The translations under genes and the position numbers were made by a program. This document shows, piece after piece, positions 38,060 through 48,884 of a stretch of 64,000 nucleotides of DNA. Source of the stretch: Perca fluviatilis (Eukaryota > Chordata > Actinopteri > Perciformes > Percidae); contig NC_053114.1 of the NCBI RefSeq assembly GCF_010015445.1, positions 34,407,025 to 34,471,024 of the forward strand. Direction: 5' to 3'. The number at the start of each line of letters is the position of its first letter. Position 1 is the stretch's first letter. The notes under the pieces are model-generated. The model had not been told where the DNA came from, did not search any database, and saw nothing but the letters and a program-made list of their open reading frames with translations.

Positions 38060-39113
38060 GTCCCAAAAACTGAGACAGATAATTATTTTAACACACTAAC
38101 ACTAGCCTTACTAAACATCAGGTCTTTGGCTGGAAAATCATTTTTAATCAATGATTTTATTATTAAGCACAATATTGATTTTATGTTTTTAACTGAAACC
38201 TGGTTAGACCATAATAACAGTGCTGCTGTTCTCATCGAGTCAGCTCCCCCTAACTTCAGTTTTATGAGTAAGAATAGAGTGAATAAGAAAGGAGGTGGAG
38301 TCACCATTTTGTTTAATGACTCATTCCAATGTACGCAAATATCGGAAATTTTGCTTCTTTTGAATATGTGGCTCTTCAGCTAAGGTCCTCCCCTCAAGCT
38401 ATATTTCTAAATAAATACAGGCCACCAAAATACTGTGCAACCTTCTTTGACGAGTTTACTGAACTGCTGTCTATAATCTGTCAATATTTCTTTGACTGTG
38501 TAATTATTGCTGGTGATTTTAACACTCATGTTGACAACCCCCAGGACAGAGGGACCAAAGAACTGTGTTGTGGTACACTCTGGACTTATTATCTCCAAGG
38601 GTCTAAATATTTCCAAGGTTGTGGTGACTGATGTTGCTCTCTCTGATCATTCCTGTGTTTTCTTTAACGGCACTATGTCTGTGCACAAAACTGTCCAAAC
38701 AAAGGTAATCAGAAAACGGTATATCACTGAAAACACCAGTGACACATTCATTCAGCTTTTCTCCTCCACACCCACCCTCTCTGGGGTCTCAGTCACTGAG
38801 CTTGTAGATAATTTCACTTGTAAAATTACAAATGTTATTGATGCTATTGCTCCCACTAAGGTCAAAGCTGTCTCTGGTAATAAAAGATCTCCATGGAGAA
38901 ATGTCATACTGGTAAGAACAGAAAAAAGAAATTGTCGAAAAGCTGAACGCAGGTGGCAAAAAAACTAATCTCCAGGTCCATTATGACACCTATAAAGAAA
39001 GACTTCGCATTTATAATATGGAACTGAGGAATGGAGGGCGGTCCTTCTTCTCTGACATTATCGCCAGAAACAATAATAATTCATGTGCTTTGTTTGCTAC
39101 TGTCGATAGGTTA
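38060..39113 (+). pseudogene. L2-like LINE ORF2, endonuclease domain only
   Basis: Encodes the apurinic-type endonuclease half of LINE ORF2 across alternating frames. 'LALLNIRSLAGKSFLINDFI' carries the N motif (about 38104) and 'IDFMFLTETWLDHNNSAAVL' carries the catalytic-E motif TETWL (about 38176). In the next frame 'CVIIAGDFNTHVDNPQDRG' carries GDFN (about 38498-38550). Back in the first frame 'VVVTDVALSDHSCVFFNGT' carries the C-terminal SDH motif (about 38620-38670). Between GDFN and SDH the sequence jumps from the end of GTKELC to GLIISKG, suggesting a small internal deletion at the frame change. A basic linker follows to 39113; the reverse transcriptase is absent. Signature residues survive, but the frame does not. 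Confidence 0.8.
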
Positions 39114-39345
39114 AAGCCCGAGACACACCAAGCCGATAATCGGCCGTGGGACAGTCTAGCGAGGTCAGTGACTCGAGTCTGTTCGGTGTGTTCCGTGCCG
39201 TAGTCCGTCTGAGGGGCCGTCTGCCTTCATTTTGGCCGATTTTACATGTATAATCGGCTGGGCGGGCACTGCCAGCAGTCAGACTCAAATGACCCATCTG
39301 ATTGGTAGAGTGCTAACCCGGAAATGGCGAGCGAAATGAGCGTGA
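39111..39345. mobile_element. DNA-element fragment at the L2 truncation point
   Basis: Starts with TTAAAGCCCGAGACACACCA, a CpG-rich text with GCCGATAATCGGC and later TATAATCGGC palindromic words. I recognise it as a recurrent fish DNA-transposon end. It begins exactly where the L2 ORF2 text stops, so either it inserted there at TTAA or a deletion joined the two. A matching inverted right end was not found; the right limit is a guess. Confidence 0.4.
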
Positions 39346-41867
39346 CTAGAGTCTCTCAAAATCTGACGAAAATCTTTTAAACTGACCTTTGTCAATCTGA
39401 AATGAAGACAGATTCAGCAACTGCATGGCCTATTTCTCACTTAAAATGTTTTCAGAAACACGTTTCAGTGAACTATTTTAGTACAATATGAGATCGTATT
39501 CTGAACAAACCACCATGACAGTCTGTCTTTGAACAACTACATCGAATTCTCTACTAAATATAATTCCACTTTTCAATGTAATCATTAGAACATTAAAAGT
39601 AATTTTAGTAGGCAATGCAGTTATCACTAAATGTGATCTACTGGTCTGGCGTGGATACTAATCTAGATACAGATTCAGATCATTAAGTTCTTGAATTTGA
39701 ATTCATGCAAAATTAAAATATTTGTCGGAGGCACAGTTGAACCCTTTTGAAACTAAGGGGTGTACTTGATTTTTTTTAAATGAAAGAAAAGTTATAATTT
39801 TAAAATAATATGTAATTATATCAATTATCATATAATTTTAGTTAGTTAGTAGCAATTTTTTGTATTATTTATTGAAAACTTATAGTAAAAGAAAAGTAGC
39901 ACTGGACGTATTTGTCTGGCTCAAACACTGTAGATGGAAAGATAGATAGGAGTTTGTATTTGGTCCAATTTGAGCAGGATGGCTGTATCTGTGAGTGACA
40001 GGGTGTGTGTGCATGTCAGTGAAAAATGAGTTCTCCCCTCTCAAATATAAAACTTGGCTATTACCTTAATCGTGAACCACACTGATTGTGCACATTTGTC
40101 ATTCCGTTTGACGGAGCTTAAATAACATATAACCAGCTTTCAGGCACACACCAAAACTACCTGCGCTTTTGTTGAGATTGTGTTTTTATGTCAAAATATA
40201 GACTGATTGATTGAGGCAATAAACACCCCTCCCCGGTCCAAGGTTAACCACTCTGCAGTGATGCAAAGTTTCCTAAACTGCAACTACTCCGTGTGTGATT
40301 TTAGCCATATCCCTCAGACTTCTGCCAGCTTGTGTCTGGAGGTTTGGCTGAGAAAAAGCTGTCTCCAGATGGATAGGGATGATATAGTCACTTCTCCTAG
40401 GCCCCCAGTACTCTAATCGGCTTTGAGAAGAGAGACTGATAGAGGACATCATTGTTTGTTGCTTGGTGTTTCAGCCCTGAAGGCCTCAGCTCCTGTGTAC
40501 CAAGGCCAAGCATCTCACTGGCCTCACGCAATCCAGCTTGTGTGAGGCGCGATCTGTTTTGTGCCCCAGGGAGCTAGCCACTGATGGAGCTCACCAAAGT
40601 TTGTGAAGTCATCCCAGACTCACTTCTTTGATGTCTAAATGTGTCAGTGTCTCAGCAAGATCCAAGTATAGCCATCTGTAGAGGGGAAACCCTCTCAAAG
40701 CGCTTGTCTTTGTTCACAACAAAGGTTAGCATTCAATTTTCCTGAGAAATTAATGCACCACTCCTCTAACGTAAAATGTCTCTTCTTTTTATTGAATCTT
40801 CCAAACTGCCCACATGGCTTAAATTAAGTGTCCCATAAAGCTTCCACTTAAATTGTCCTCTAAAGCGTAAGCAAAGGTATTGCAGATTATGCCATTAAAA
40901 TCTGTATCAACAATTCCCCTGGCTTTTAAAATTTGTACTGGCTTTTAGAACTACACAATCCCACTATAATGAGAAAGCAAAATTACAAATTCAAAGTCCC
41001 ATTTCACCACCAGAAACAAAAGTCTGCATCTATTATTAATTTGTGATTTTAGTGCATCTTGCTCACAATAGTCTGTTATGTCACATTGTATTTAGCATTA
41101 CCAACACTAAATTGTTCCTATGTGAGGTTTGCACTTTCCCAGGTTGCTTAAATGTGATAGGTGTTTTTTTTTTTAATAATACATGATTTACCAGTTTAGC
41201 AATGCATCATGCTTCAATGTAGGAGAGGTTCTTTTCACTGATGAATTTTTTATATAACCAACCTTGCCTTTGAAGGACCCATAACACTGTCTCATTATGA
41301 ATAAGATGTAGTTGCATTAGTTTCACTTTGGCACCTGGGAGACTCGTGAGAATCAACTCACCTCATGTTTTGGCCCAAAGTAATGGGAGGGATGTATTTA
41401 TCAATAATGCATCATCAAGATAAATGCAGAGCACTCCTGTTGTTTATTTCGAATATAACGAATACAAAGGCTTGCACTTTAAACATCACTTCAATCACCA
41501 TATTGGGTTTAGTGAAATTATCATTCCATATCTGTACACATTTCACAAAACAACAAACAGTGGTACCCTTATTAAAAATACTTATACTAATATAGATGTT
41601 ATCTATCAAACACAAAGGTGTTTTATAGAAGTCTATAGTTAAGTAATTTGAATATTGCTGTTGTCATAAAATACACAGATGTTTGAAGTTAGATTCAACC
41701 ATTCAGTGGTAGAATGATAACAGACCATCTCAGCTAAAAATTACAACATCACCACATGCGTGAAGTTGTAATAGTCAAGTCTTCACTGTAATTTGTGACT
41801 GTGTGTCCAACGTGTGGCTGGTTGACCCATTTAACAGTGTATGCAACATTTTGGTATGTCCACAATT
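39346..41867. other. Intergenic, nothing recognised
   Basis: AT-rich unique sequence. No supported gene. 40200-40700 is richer in GC but its open frames are short and unrecognised. Confidence 0.45.
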
Positions 41868-41915
41868 AGTTTTGGGTAGTAACGCATTACTTAGTAACAC
41901 AGTAAAAAGGTATAC
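41868..41915 (+). mobile_element. hAT-like terminal fragment
   Basis: 'ttttgggtagtaacgcatta'+CTTAGTAACACAGTAA resembles the CAGTGTTGGGTAGTAACGC left end of fish hAT elements, related to the fragment ending at 9285. It is short and diverged. The remainder of the element to its right could not be delimited. Confidence 0.45.
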
Positions 41916-43790
41916 AATTTGGCCCTCACCTTCCGCTCTGTGCTACCGTTCTTAAATTCCTTTCACTACGGAAAACAACAACAAACTTTGAGCTAGCAAG
42001 CCACATGCTAAAAATGAATAAAGTTTTGAAGAAAATTTGGATCGTAAAATAAGGAAGACCTGCTTGGTTCTTTCAGGGAATGATTGTACGATTTACAAAG
42101 AATATCTTTACGACACCGATTTGCGGTATTGCTATGGACGAAGTACACACAGTGATACACTAGTGAGAGCAAATTACAATTATAACCATGTATCCAGCTA
42201 ATTCAAATTACTTCTTTTAATATTTGATGTTGCGTTTTCTTTAGCAGGGTGTACATGTTTCCACCAATTCCACCAAAACAAGTGCATTCAATGGAGTTAT
42301 TTGTCTAGGACCTGTATAAAATACTTTACATTAACATTAATTTCACAGCCTGGGTGCCTGTGTAAGTGTTTGAATGTGCAGGCCTGCATGTACACATGCC
42401 TGTCTGTGGACATTTATGTCTGGCTGCCTCAGTAAGTGTGTATGTGTGTGTTTGTGGCTATGCTGCTACTTTGCATGGTGACTCAATTCCAAAGCTGTGG
42501 CTGAGCACAGGGCTGTCCTTGGCTGTCACTTCTCATCATTTTATCGGTCAGTGAGACAGCTGAGCAGAGGGCAGAGTATGAGCAGTGAGGAGATGAGGAG
42601 TCCTAGTGCTGAGTGACAGAATCTGGCATTGAGTGACTGCTCCCTGTTAGGACCCCTGTTGTCTTCATGGGGAGCCTGACCCTCAAGGGGTAGGTATATA
42701 AAAGAAGAAGAGTAATGCTGCACATCTATAGTATGCACACGCACACGCACGCACACATGCACGAACACACGCACAAGTACACACACACACAATTACCAGC
42801 AGATGGAGAGGTATTGGAATACATACATGCAAATGGGTTTGCATACATGCAGATACTTGCACAGACACACAATCACACTGTTGTCTCCGTGCTATTGATA
42901 TTCCTCACTGCTGTGGCTTCATATACTTACAAGTCATCATAGTCTGCGTTCAACCACCACATATAATGGAACTCTGTAGCACTTCATTCCCCTCTTTCCT
43001 CTCAAGAAGGAATTCCAATGCATGCAATAGTCTAGCTACATTTAAAAGTGCATAAGAAAAAAAACTCCCAGACATACGGACAGAAACACACACCTATGCA
43101 TTTAACACCTCAGCAATTCAATAAACCATCTTTAAACTGAGAGGACCTTCAGCCAGAGAGGTCTGTGATTAATGCAAAGCATATTTAAAATGCACAGGGC
43201 ACTGTAATAAATGGTCCCTCCTTGGGATTATTAGGCATAAGAAAAACTGTTTTTATCCTGTGTATCAGCAAGATTCCCTTATAGCCCAATCTCTCTTCAC
43301 AGAAAAACCATCAGCATCATCAGTGAGCAAGCTGCAATACACAGAGGACTGTGAACAGGAAAGGCAGCGGTGCCTGTCAGAGATTCAGCTCTTAGTTTAG
43401 AAGACAACAAAGAAATAGCCAGAGCATTCGGGCTTTCACATTCATTGCATGATCCAGTTGTGGAAAACCTGGCAGTGCTGCTCTTAAAATGTAATGATCC
43501 CCAATTGGTAAGCAGTTATGTGTAGGTGAATTTCAATGAGACAAGGTGAAATATATTACAGATATGGGGAAAAAGGGTCAGTGAATATAGTAACACAGAT
43601 AGGTATATCTACATTGTGCTCCTATTTTTATGTGCAGTAATCTCTAACAGACATGAGAGTGAAAAGTTCAGCAAAGCCCTCAGTCCATTTTACAGACATA
43701 CTATCAGAGGAAGCATCCACGGTGACAATGAGAGCGCACACTGAAAGGCAAAGTAATGCTACAATGCTTTCATGTGAAAGTGTGTATTGA

Positions 43791-43793
<3 letters not shown>
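41916..43793. other. Intergenic with CA-rich patch
   Basis: No gene recognised. An impure CA/CG-rich patch at 42735-42790 alternates CACACG, GCACAC and ACACAC units. It is a degraded microsatellite. Confidence 0.5.

Positions 43794-43821
<28 letters not shown>
43794..43821. repeat. (GT)n microsatellite
   Basis: A pure GT array of about 28 bases. Confidence 0.95.
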
Positions 43822-44630
43822 ATTGCCATACTATCTTTCCGTAGCAAGATTTAATTGTTTCCTTTTTTTTTATAAATTAGAAACACACCACCATTCCATG
43901 CCCTAGTTGGGAGCTGTGAGAGGGTTGGGTGAGCGCTGCAAAAACATCTTAATAAGTCATTTCATTTTATATTCTGCCTTGAAATGTGATTTATAAGTAA
44001 GCACACTGCCAGTGGGATGAGGTAATGTCACCTTTTCCAATGCCATCCCAGTTTTTTTTTTTATTGGTATCCAGAGCATTACAGAAAAAAACATTAGCCA
44101 TTAAAGACACCTTGCATCCTTCCCAGCACCCCTACCCTCTCAAACGCAAGGCAACAAATACACAATCTAAGGACATATTCACAAAGACACACAGAGACAA
44201 CCAATAGAATCCACAGATCATCAGTATGATCAAAAAACATCTGGCCAACCTCCAGGTTATTACCCATCACATTTCTCATGGATTTCACATACAGAAAAAA
44301 ACAACAACACTTGCCTGTCTTTTGATAACTTGTGCATAATCTTCAATAAAAGGTCTGTCTGGTGCCTCGAGAGTTTTTAAAAAGAAATCTGCCTTTCAAA
44401 ATAAGTCAAGGCTGCAAGATTAACTTTAAGTAATAAAAGTGTCTCGAGTGTTTTATATTGCTGTCATTGTGCAAGTGGCTTTGATATATATTTTTTTCTG
44501 GTTAAAAAAATGCTCTCCTTACCTCATTTCTCCAACCCCTATCCCTGTATCTTCCCGGATAATCTCAGCTGTAGGCAGATTAATCAAATACAGTATATTG
44601 ATATATTTTACTGTTGCAAAAATACTTTAC
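43822..44630. other. Intergenic, nothing recognised
   Basis: Unique AT-rich sequence without supported features. Confidence 0.4.
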
Positions 44631-44634
44631 TTAA

Positions 44635-45141
44635 AGTGCTCATATTATGCTCATTTTCAGGTTCATAATTGTATTTAGAGGTTATATGAGAATAGGTTTA
44701 CATGGTTTATTTAAAAAAAACACCATATTTTTGTTGTACTGCACATTGCTGCAGCTCCTCTTTTCGCCCTGTGTGTTGAGCTCTCTGTTTTAGCTACAAA
44801 GTGAGGCATCTGTACCACCTTTGTTGGGAGTCGCACATGCGCAGTAGCTACGTAGGGACTACTAGCCAGTCAGAAGCAGAGTATGAGGGCGTGCCACGCA
44901 AGCAGCTAGGCGAGCATTATAAAGTGTGTTACAAAGTGACGCACGTTCGTCTCTGAAGTGAAGACTGGACTACAATAGGGCTGTTTGGAGCAGTTTGTGA
45001 ACAGTGTTTTCTGTTGGAGATGGTAAGTCCCTTTGGGGTGGACTTTGGGCTTTTTGACTTTGTAAACCGATAACGTGCACAAAAAAGATATATGACAGAA
45101 TAAAGAAAAGGGAAAATGCCAAAAAGCACAATATGAGCACT
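44635..45141. mobile_element. piggyBac-type MITE (TTAA duplication)
   Basis: A 507-bp non-coding element lies between TTAA at 44631-44634 and TTAA at 45142-45145, the duplication expected of piggyBac-type insertion. The ends are inverted repeats: AGTGCTCATATTATGCTCAT at the left, and AGTGCTCATATTGTGC when the right end is read in reverse. It contains the CpG-bearing internal text 'cgcacatgcgcagtagctac' and a small TTGTTGGGAGTCG block that I recognise from percomorph genomes. No transposase frame. The good end match suggests a fairly young copy. Confidence 0.85.
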
Positions 45142-45234
45142 TTAAGTTATTACCTTCGCTCAGATCAGAGTCTTGAAAATTGCTTGATAACCGGAAAACT
45201 ACGGTAATTTTTACATCCATACCAACACTTTTAA

Positions 45235-45651
45235 AGGTCTCATGATATTGTGCTCTGTGGATGCTTTTATATAGACCTTAGCCCCTAATACTGAATCTGA
45301 AGTCTCTTTCCTGAAATTCAGCCTTGGTGCAGAATTACAGATACTAGAGCCAGTCCCACAATGAGCTTTCCTTAGTATGTGCCATTTCTGTGTCTACAGC
45401 TATTGAGGAGGAGAGAGGGGGGGCAAGAGGTGTGGCCTTGACCAACTGCCACTTTGCTCGTTTGAAAGCCATGATGTCTCTCTCAGATCGGCCCATCAGA
45501 GCTTTCATTTTCTCAAAGGCAGAGCAGGATACCCAGGGCTCGGTTTACACCTATTACCATTTCTAGCCACTGGGGGACCATAGGCAGGCTGGGGGGACTC
45601 ATATTAATGTTAAAAAACCTCATAAAGTGAAATTTTCATGGCATGGGACCT
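45235..45651. mobile_element. Second piggyBac-type MITE (TTAA duplication)
   Basis: A 417-bp element lies between TTAA at 45231-45234 and TTAA at 45652-45655. The left end is AGGTCTCATGATATTGTG and the right end inverted is AGGTCCCATGCCATGAAA. The interior, with 'cagccttggtgcagaattac', 'gtagcccttgaccaactgcc'-like text and 'ggcagagcaggatacccagg', is one of the most frequent percomorph repeats I know. Remembered longer copies carry extra internal sequence around 45485, so this may be an internally deleted form. It begins only 86 bases after the previous MITE. Non-coding. Confidence 0.85.
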
Positions 45652-45655
45652 TTAA

Positions 45656-45847
45656 GCAAAACTGATTCAGACACTCACAAAAATCTACAAAAAAATAAGG
45701 AGATTGCCTGCTCTAGCGTGGTCGTTGCAAATGACTCGATAACAGCCAAGGTTTTGGCGATGGTTCCACAAAAGCTTGGAATCAACACAGATACAGTTCT
45801 AAATCAGTTTTGGGAGAAAAAGCCTGGAGTGGCTGCTTGACTACCGA
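45656..45847. other. Unassigned stretch between MITEs
   Basis: 190 bases with an open frame on the + strand ending at 45840 (reading 'ITAKVLAMVPQKLGINTDTV' and then a stop). It looks slightly protein-like but matches no family I recognise. It could be part of an older element into which the MITEs inserted. Confidence 0.3.
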
Positions 45848-45855
45848 TTCAGAAG

Positions 45856-46586
45856 TAGAGCTGTAACAATTCCAAGTTTTGCGATACAATTAATTGTCTC
45901 AGAAATTATTGCGATTAATAATATAATTGTCTATTTCGGTCAAATTTAAAAATTTGACATGTTTTAAACAAAGTACATTTTTGAATGAATCCCTGGATAC
46001 ATCTTTTGTTATACATCACTGTTATGGGACAATGTTATAATAACATACACAGCCTATGAAGTAAACAACATCTCTTGATTATCATAAAACATTTTTTCTA
46101 ACATCATCCCCCCCTTGTCATTTTTGTTGCTATGAACATGTACAGTATAGGGACAAGTGCCAATAACTAACTATTTAAACAATATTAATACAAATATATA
46201 GTCCTATATAGTCCTAAAAATCATCATTATGCATGATCATTATTTAGCGGGTTTGTCGGGCATATTTCGGGCCAGAAACACAAGCATGTTTACTTTCTCT
46301 GGCTACAGACCAGGATGTTTGGAGTTGCTATGGCAACAAGTGACAGCTGCCGCTCATGGATGTAATAAGAGAACGCTGCCACTAGCATATCTTTAGGTCA
46401 ACAGTCCGACCAATAATCACTGATATAATTACAATTGGGCATTTCTAAACAAAATCAACAATTACTATCAACAGTCAAACCCCTTAGGACCACAGCTATT
46501 GTTGGCAATTCATTGCGGTTAAACAAAGGAACCGCAAATACTTAAAAATGAGATTAGACAATTATGTAATAATTGTTACAGGCTTA
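45856..46586. mobile_element. hAT-type non-autonomous element, perfect 8-bp duplication
   Basis: TTCAGAAG occurs at 45848-45855 and again at 46587-46594. The element between them starts TAGAGCTGTAACAATT and ends AATTGTTACAGGCTTA, an inverted pair of about 16 bases with two mismatches. Subterminal text is rich in AATTATTGCGATTAAT-like words. The 731-bp interior is AT-rich and has no transposase frame. Perfect duplications and good ends make this one of the best-defined elements of the window. Confidence 0.88.
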
Positions 46587-46594
46587 TTCAGAAG

Positions 46595-47180
46595 CTGGTT
46601 AAAGTCATTAAATTTGGGTCTATAATAAGGAAAAGTAAATCCACATTACTTTAAAAGTCTATATTCTAGCTAGAGCATAAAGACTATTCAACAGACTATC
46701 CACAGCCACATGCTTCCGTGTCCTATGCTGCTCATCACTGACCGCGTTATTCACACTCTCATAGCCTTGTGGATTGAGGCATTAATGTCTACTCCATGCA
46801 TTTAGACATTTTACATCTCAAATCCCAAAAGACAACACACAGTGGGTACTAATGTTTTTGTCGTTTATCGCTCTGGTTACCTGCTGAGATCCTGTGTGTG
46901 AGCTTTGTATGTGTGTGACAGAGAGAGACGTTGCTCAGAGGAAGTGGGTATTCCATGGCGTGAGAGCTCTTTGTTTTCCAAAACTGCCAACTGTGTTTCC
47001 CCACCATGAGTTGAGTATTAAAGTTAAGTACTTGTGAATAGATTTAACTTGTTACCGAGTTAGTTAAATGTCCAAATGTGAGATATGGCTGTTTCCTGAT
47101 CGTACCTTGCATGACCTTAATAATAAAGTTTGTTTTGTATCCAGAGCTTTTGAGTAAGAAAATTGATGCATTATACAAAC
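46595..47180. other. Intergenic, nothing recognised
   Basis: Unique sequence without supported features. Confidence 0.4.
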
Positions 47181-47336
47181 ATATATATATATACACACAC
47201 ACTCAAACACATATACATACACACACATACATATATATATATTTTTACATATATATATTCATACATATATACATACATATACATACACACATATACACAC
47301 ACATATACACACACACACAAATACACACACACACAA

Positions 47337-47391
<55 letters not shown>

Positions 47392-47397
47392 TCCGTC
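47181..47397. repeat. Compound AT/AC/ATAC microsatellite cluster
   Basis: Over 200 bases of alternating (AT)n, (AC)n and ATAC mixtures, with the longest pure AT run at about 47340-47380. Such alternating purine-pyrimidine tracts can extrude cruciforms or form Z-DNA. The Tyr-Ile/His-Thr frames through it are artefacts. Confidence 0.95.
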
Positions 47398-48185
47398 ACA
47401 CACAGGCGTCCATGTGTACTTCTTTCAGCTTGTGTGCGTTTGTTCTTCTATATTATTAAAGAAGCTCAGTATCATGTCAGCATATGGCTCAGGATGACAA
47501 ATCTCCTCTCACTATCTACAGCAACGCAGCTCTCCACTGCGTGGCCGGGGCCATGTTTCCTTGCCTCTCTGACACCCAGGGAAGCGGCCTGCCTCTAAAC
47601 TACCCGTGCTCCTCAAATGGAGTTCTCATTTTCAGGGGGAACGGCTGCATGGCATAACGCACTTTGTCTTGGGAATTACTTTTTCTCTGCCTGTGTGGCT
47701 CTCTGGGATGGACATGGCTGGCTGGCTGGCTCTAGGGGAGACAGATGGAGGCCGCTAGCTAGCCAGACACATGTTGAGAGGCTGTGATGAGTCAGTGACG
47801 AGGGGTGGGCGGGATAGGGGGGCACAGCACTCTGTCTATGTGATGTGTTGATGAGAGTGCGGAGAATCGGAGGGCGGAGGCCTCGTTCGGCCTGAAATCT
47901 CCTGTACCGAGACTCTAGATTGGAGTTGGGCTAACCTGTACAGAAAACGTGATTTGGATAGGAATAAGGACATGTTTCATCACAATTTGGGGGATTAACT
48001 GGCACTTAAATATTGTGATAACGTAATAGTGTAATAACGTAATATTGTGCTGATATTTTTAAAACAGTGGTCTTTTCGTTTTGTACATATCTTCTGTCCA
48101 AAAGTCCCATTCATAAAAAAGCACCACAAATATGTGTAATTGTCTTTTTATTTGTGCATAAACAAATATTTAAAATTCTACAGGC
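47398..48185. other. Intergenic, GC-richer, no gene recognised
   Basis: 47500-47930 is more GC-rich than its surroundings ('gcggcctgcctctaaactac', 'gctggctggctggctctagg'). It has no credible open frame or splice pattern. It could be regulatory; no specific evidence. Confidence 0.35.
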
Positions 48186-48284
48186 CTGCTAATGGCTCTA
48201 TGAGGCTGTACTTAGGCACAGCAGTGCTTTGAGCTAAATGTTTACCATCTTGGTTTAGCATGATAGCATGCTAACATTTGCTAC
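48186..48284 (-). mobile_element. Third fragment of the 4497-4974 repeat family
   Basis: Reverse complement of the right part of the family: 'gaggctgtacttaggcacag', GAGCTAAATG and 'gatagcatgctaacatttgc'. About 100 bases, no coding content. Confidence 0.6.
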
Positions 48285-48543
48285 TGATTCCAACAGCAAG
48301 GCGGAGTGTTTCCTTTGATGAAATGAGTTTAGGATCACAGAGAACTGATCCACTGTTTCATGTAATTTGTAGCTGCCAACATCCTTACTACTAACTACTA
48401 ACTAGAGGATAACAGTCTTCCACTGGTGTCTGCTAGATTCCAGACCATGGCATTGAAGAGGAACTTGGGCTGCCTTAGGCAAAGAAACAAGAGTGGCAGT
48501 AGGCATCAGGGCCGAGGTAAATAATTCAGCCCCTGGATCACAG

Positions 48544-48876
48544 TAGGGCTGGACGATATGGAGAAAATCAAATATCACGATATTTTTGACCAAATACCTC
48601 AATATCGATACATATTGTAGTGTTGACTATTGGTGCTTTCACAAAATATTTACACAATGAGATTTTTGATAAATAATCATCAGTAATGGGTAAAGGCAAA
48701 TAATAGAACAGTTTCAACAGTCTGGTAAGTTCAGAAAATGCCATCACTTTACTGTAATGCAGCCTTTAAAACCAGGAAAAGACAACACTTATGCCATATT
48801 ACAATATCCAAAATCTAAGATGATATCTAGTCTCATACACGATATCGATATAATATCGATATAATACCCAGCTCTA
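48544..48876. mobile_element. hAT-type MITE, perfect 8-bp duplication
   Basis: GATCACAG at 48536-48543 is repeated at 48877-48884. The element starts TAGGGCTGGACGATATGG and ends CCCAGCTCTA, inverted ends with one mismatch over the first ten bases. Subterminal CACGATATTTTTG and ATCGATATAATATCGATATA palindromes are typical of this small fish hAT group. 333 bp, non-coding. Related CGATA-rich ends occur in the element at 32785-33160. Confidence 0.85.
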
Positions 48877-48884
48877 GATCACAG

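Larger units (their letters stand above)
35400..39113 (+). mobile_element. L2-like LINE, 3'-truncated, split by an LTR
   Basis: A + strand non-LTR retrotransposon. Its 5' leader precedes an ORF1 ATG at 35429. ORF1 has a coiled-coil start and an SGNH-esterase-like domain (36976-37420). A proline-rich linker (37440-37830) follows, then the endonuclease half of ORF2 (about 38060-39113). The element stops at a TTAA (39111), where another sequence begins, so the reverse transcriptase and 3' tail are missing. ORF1 is interrupted at 35750 by a probable solo LTR. All frames are damaged. Family naming (L2/CR1 group) rests on the esterase-type ORF1 and the endonuclease text. Confidence 0.8.
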
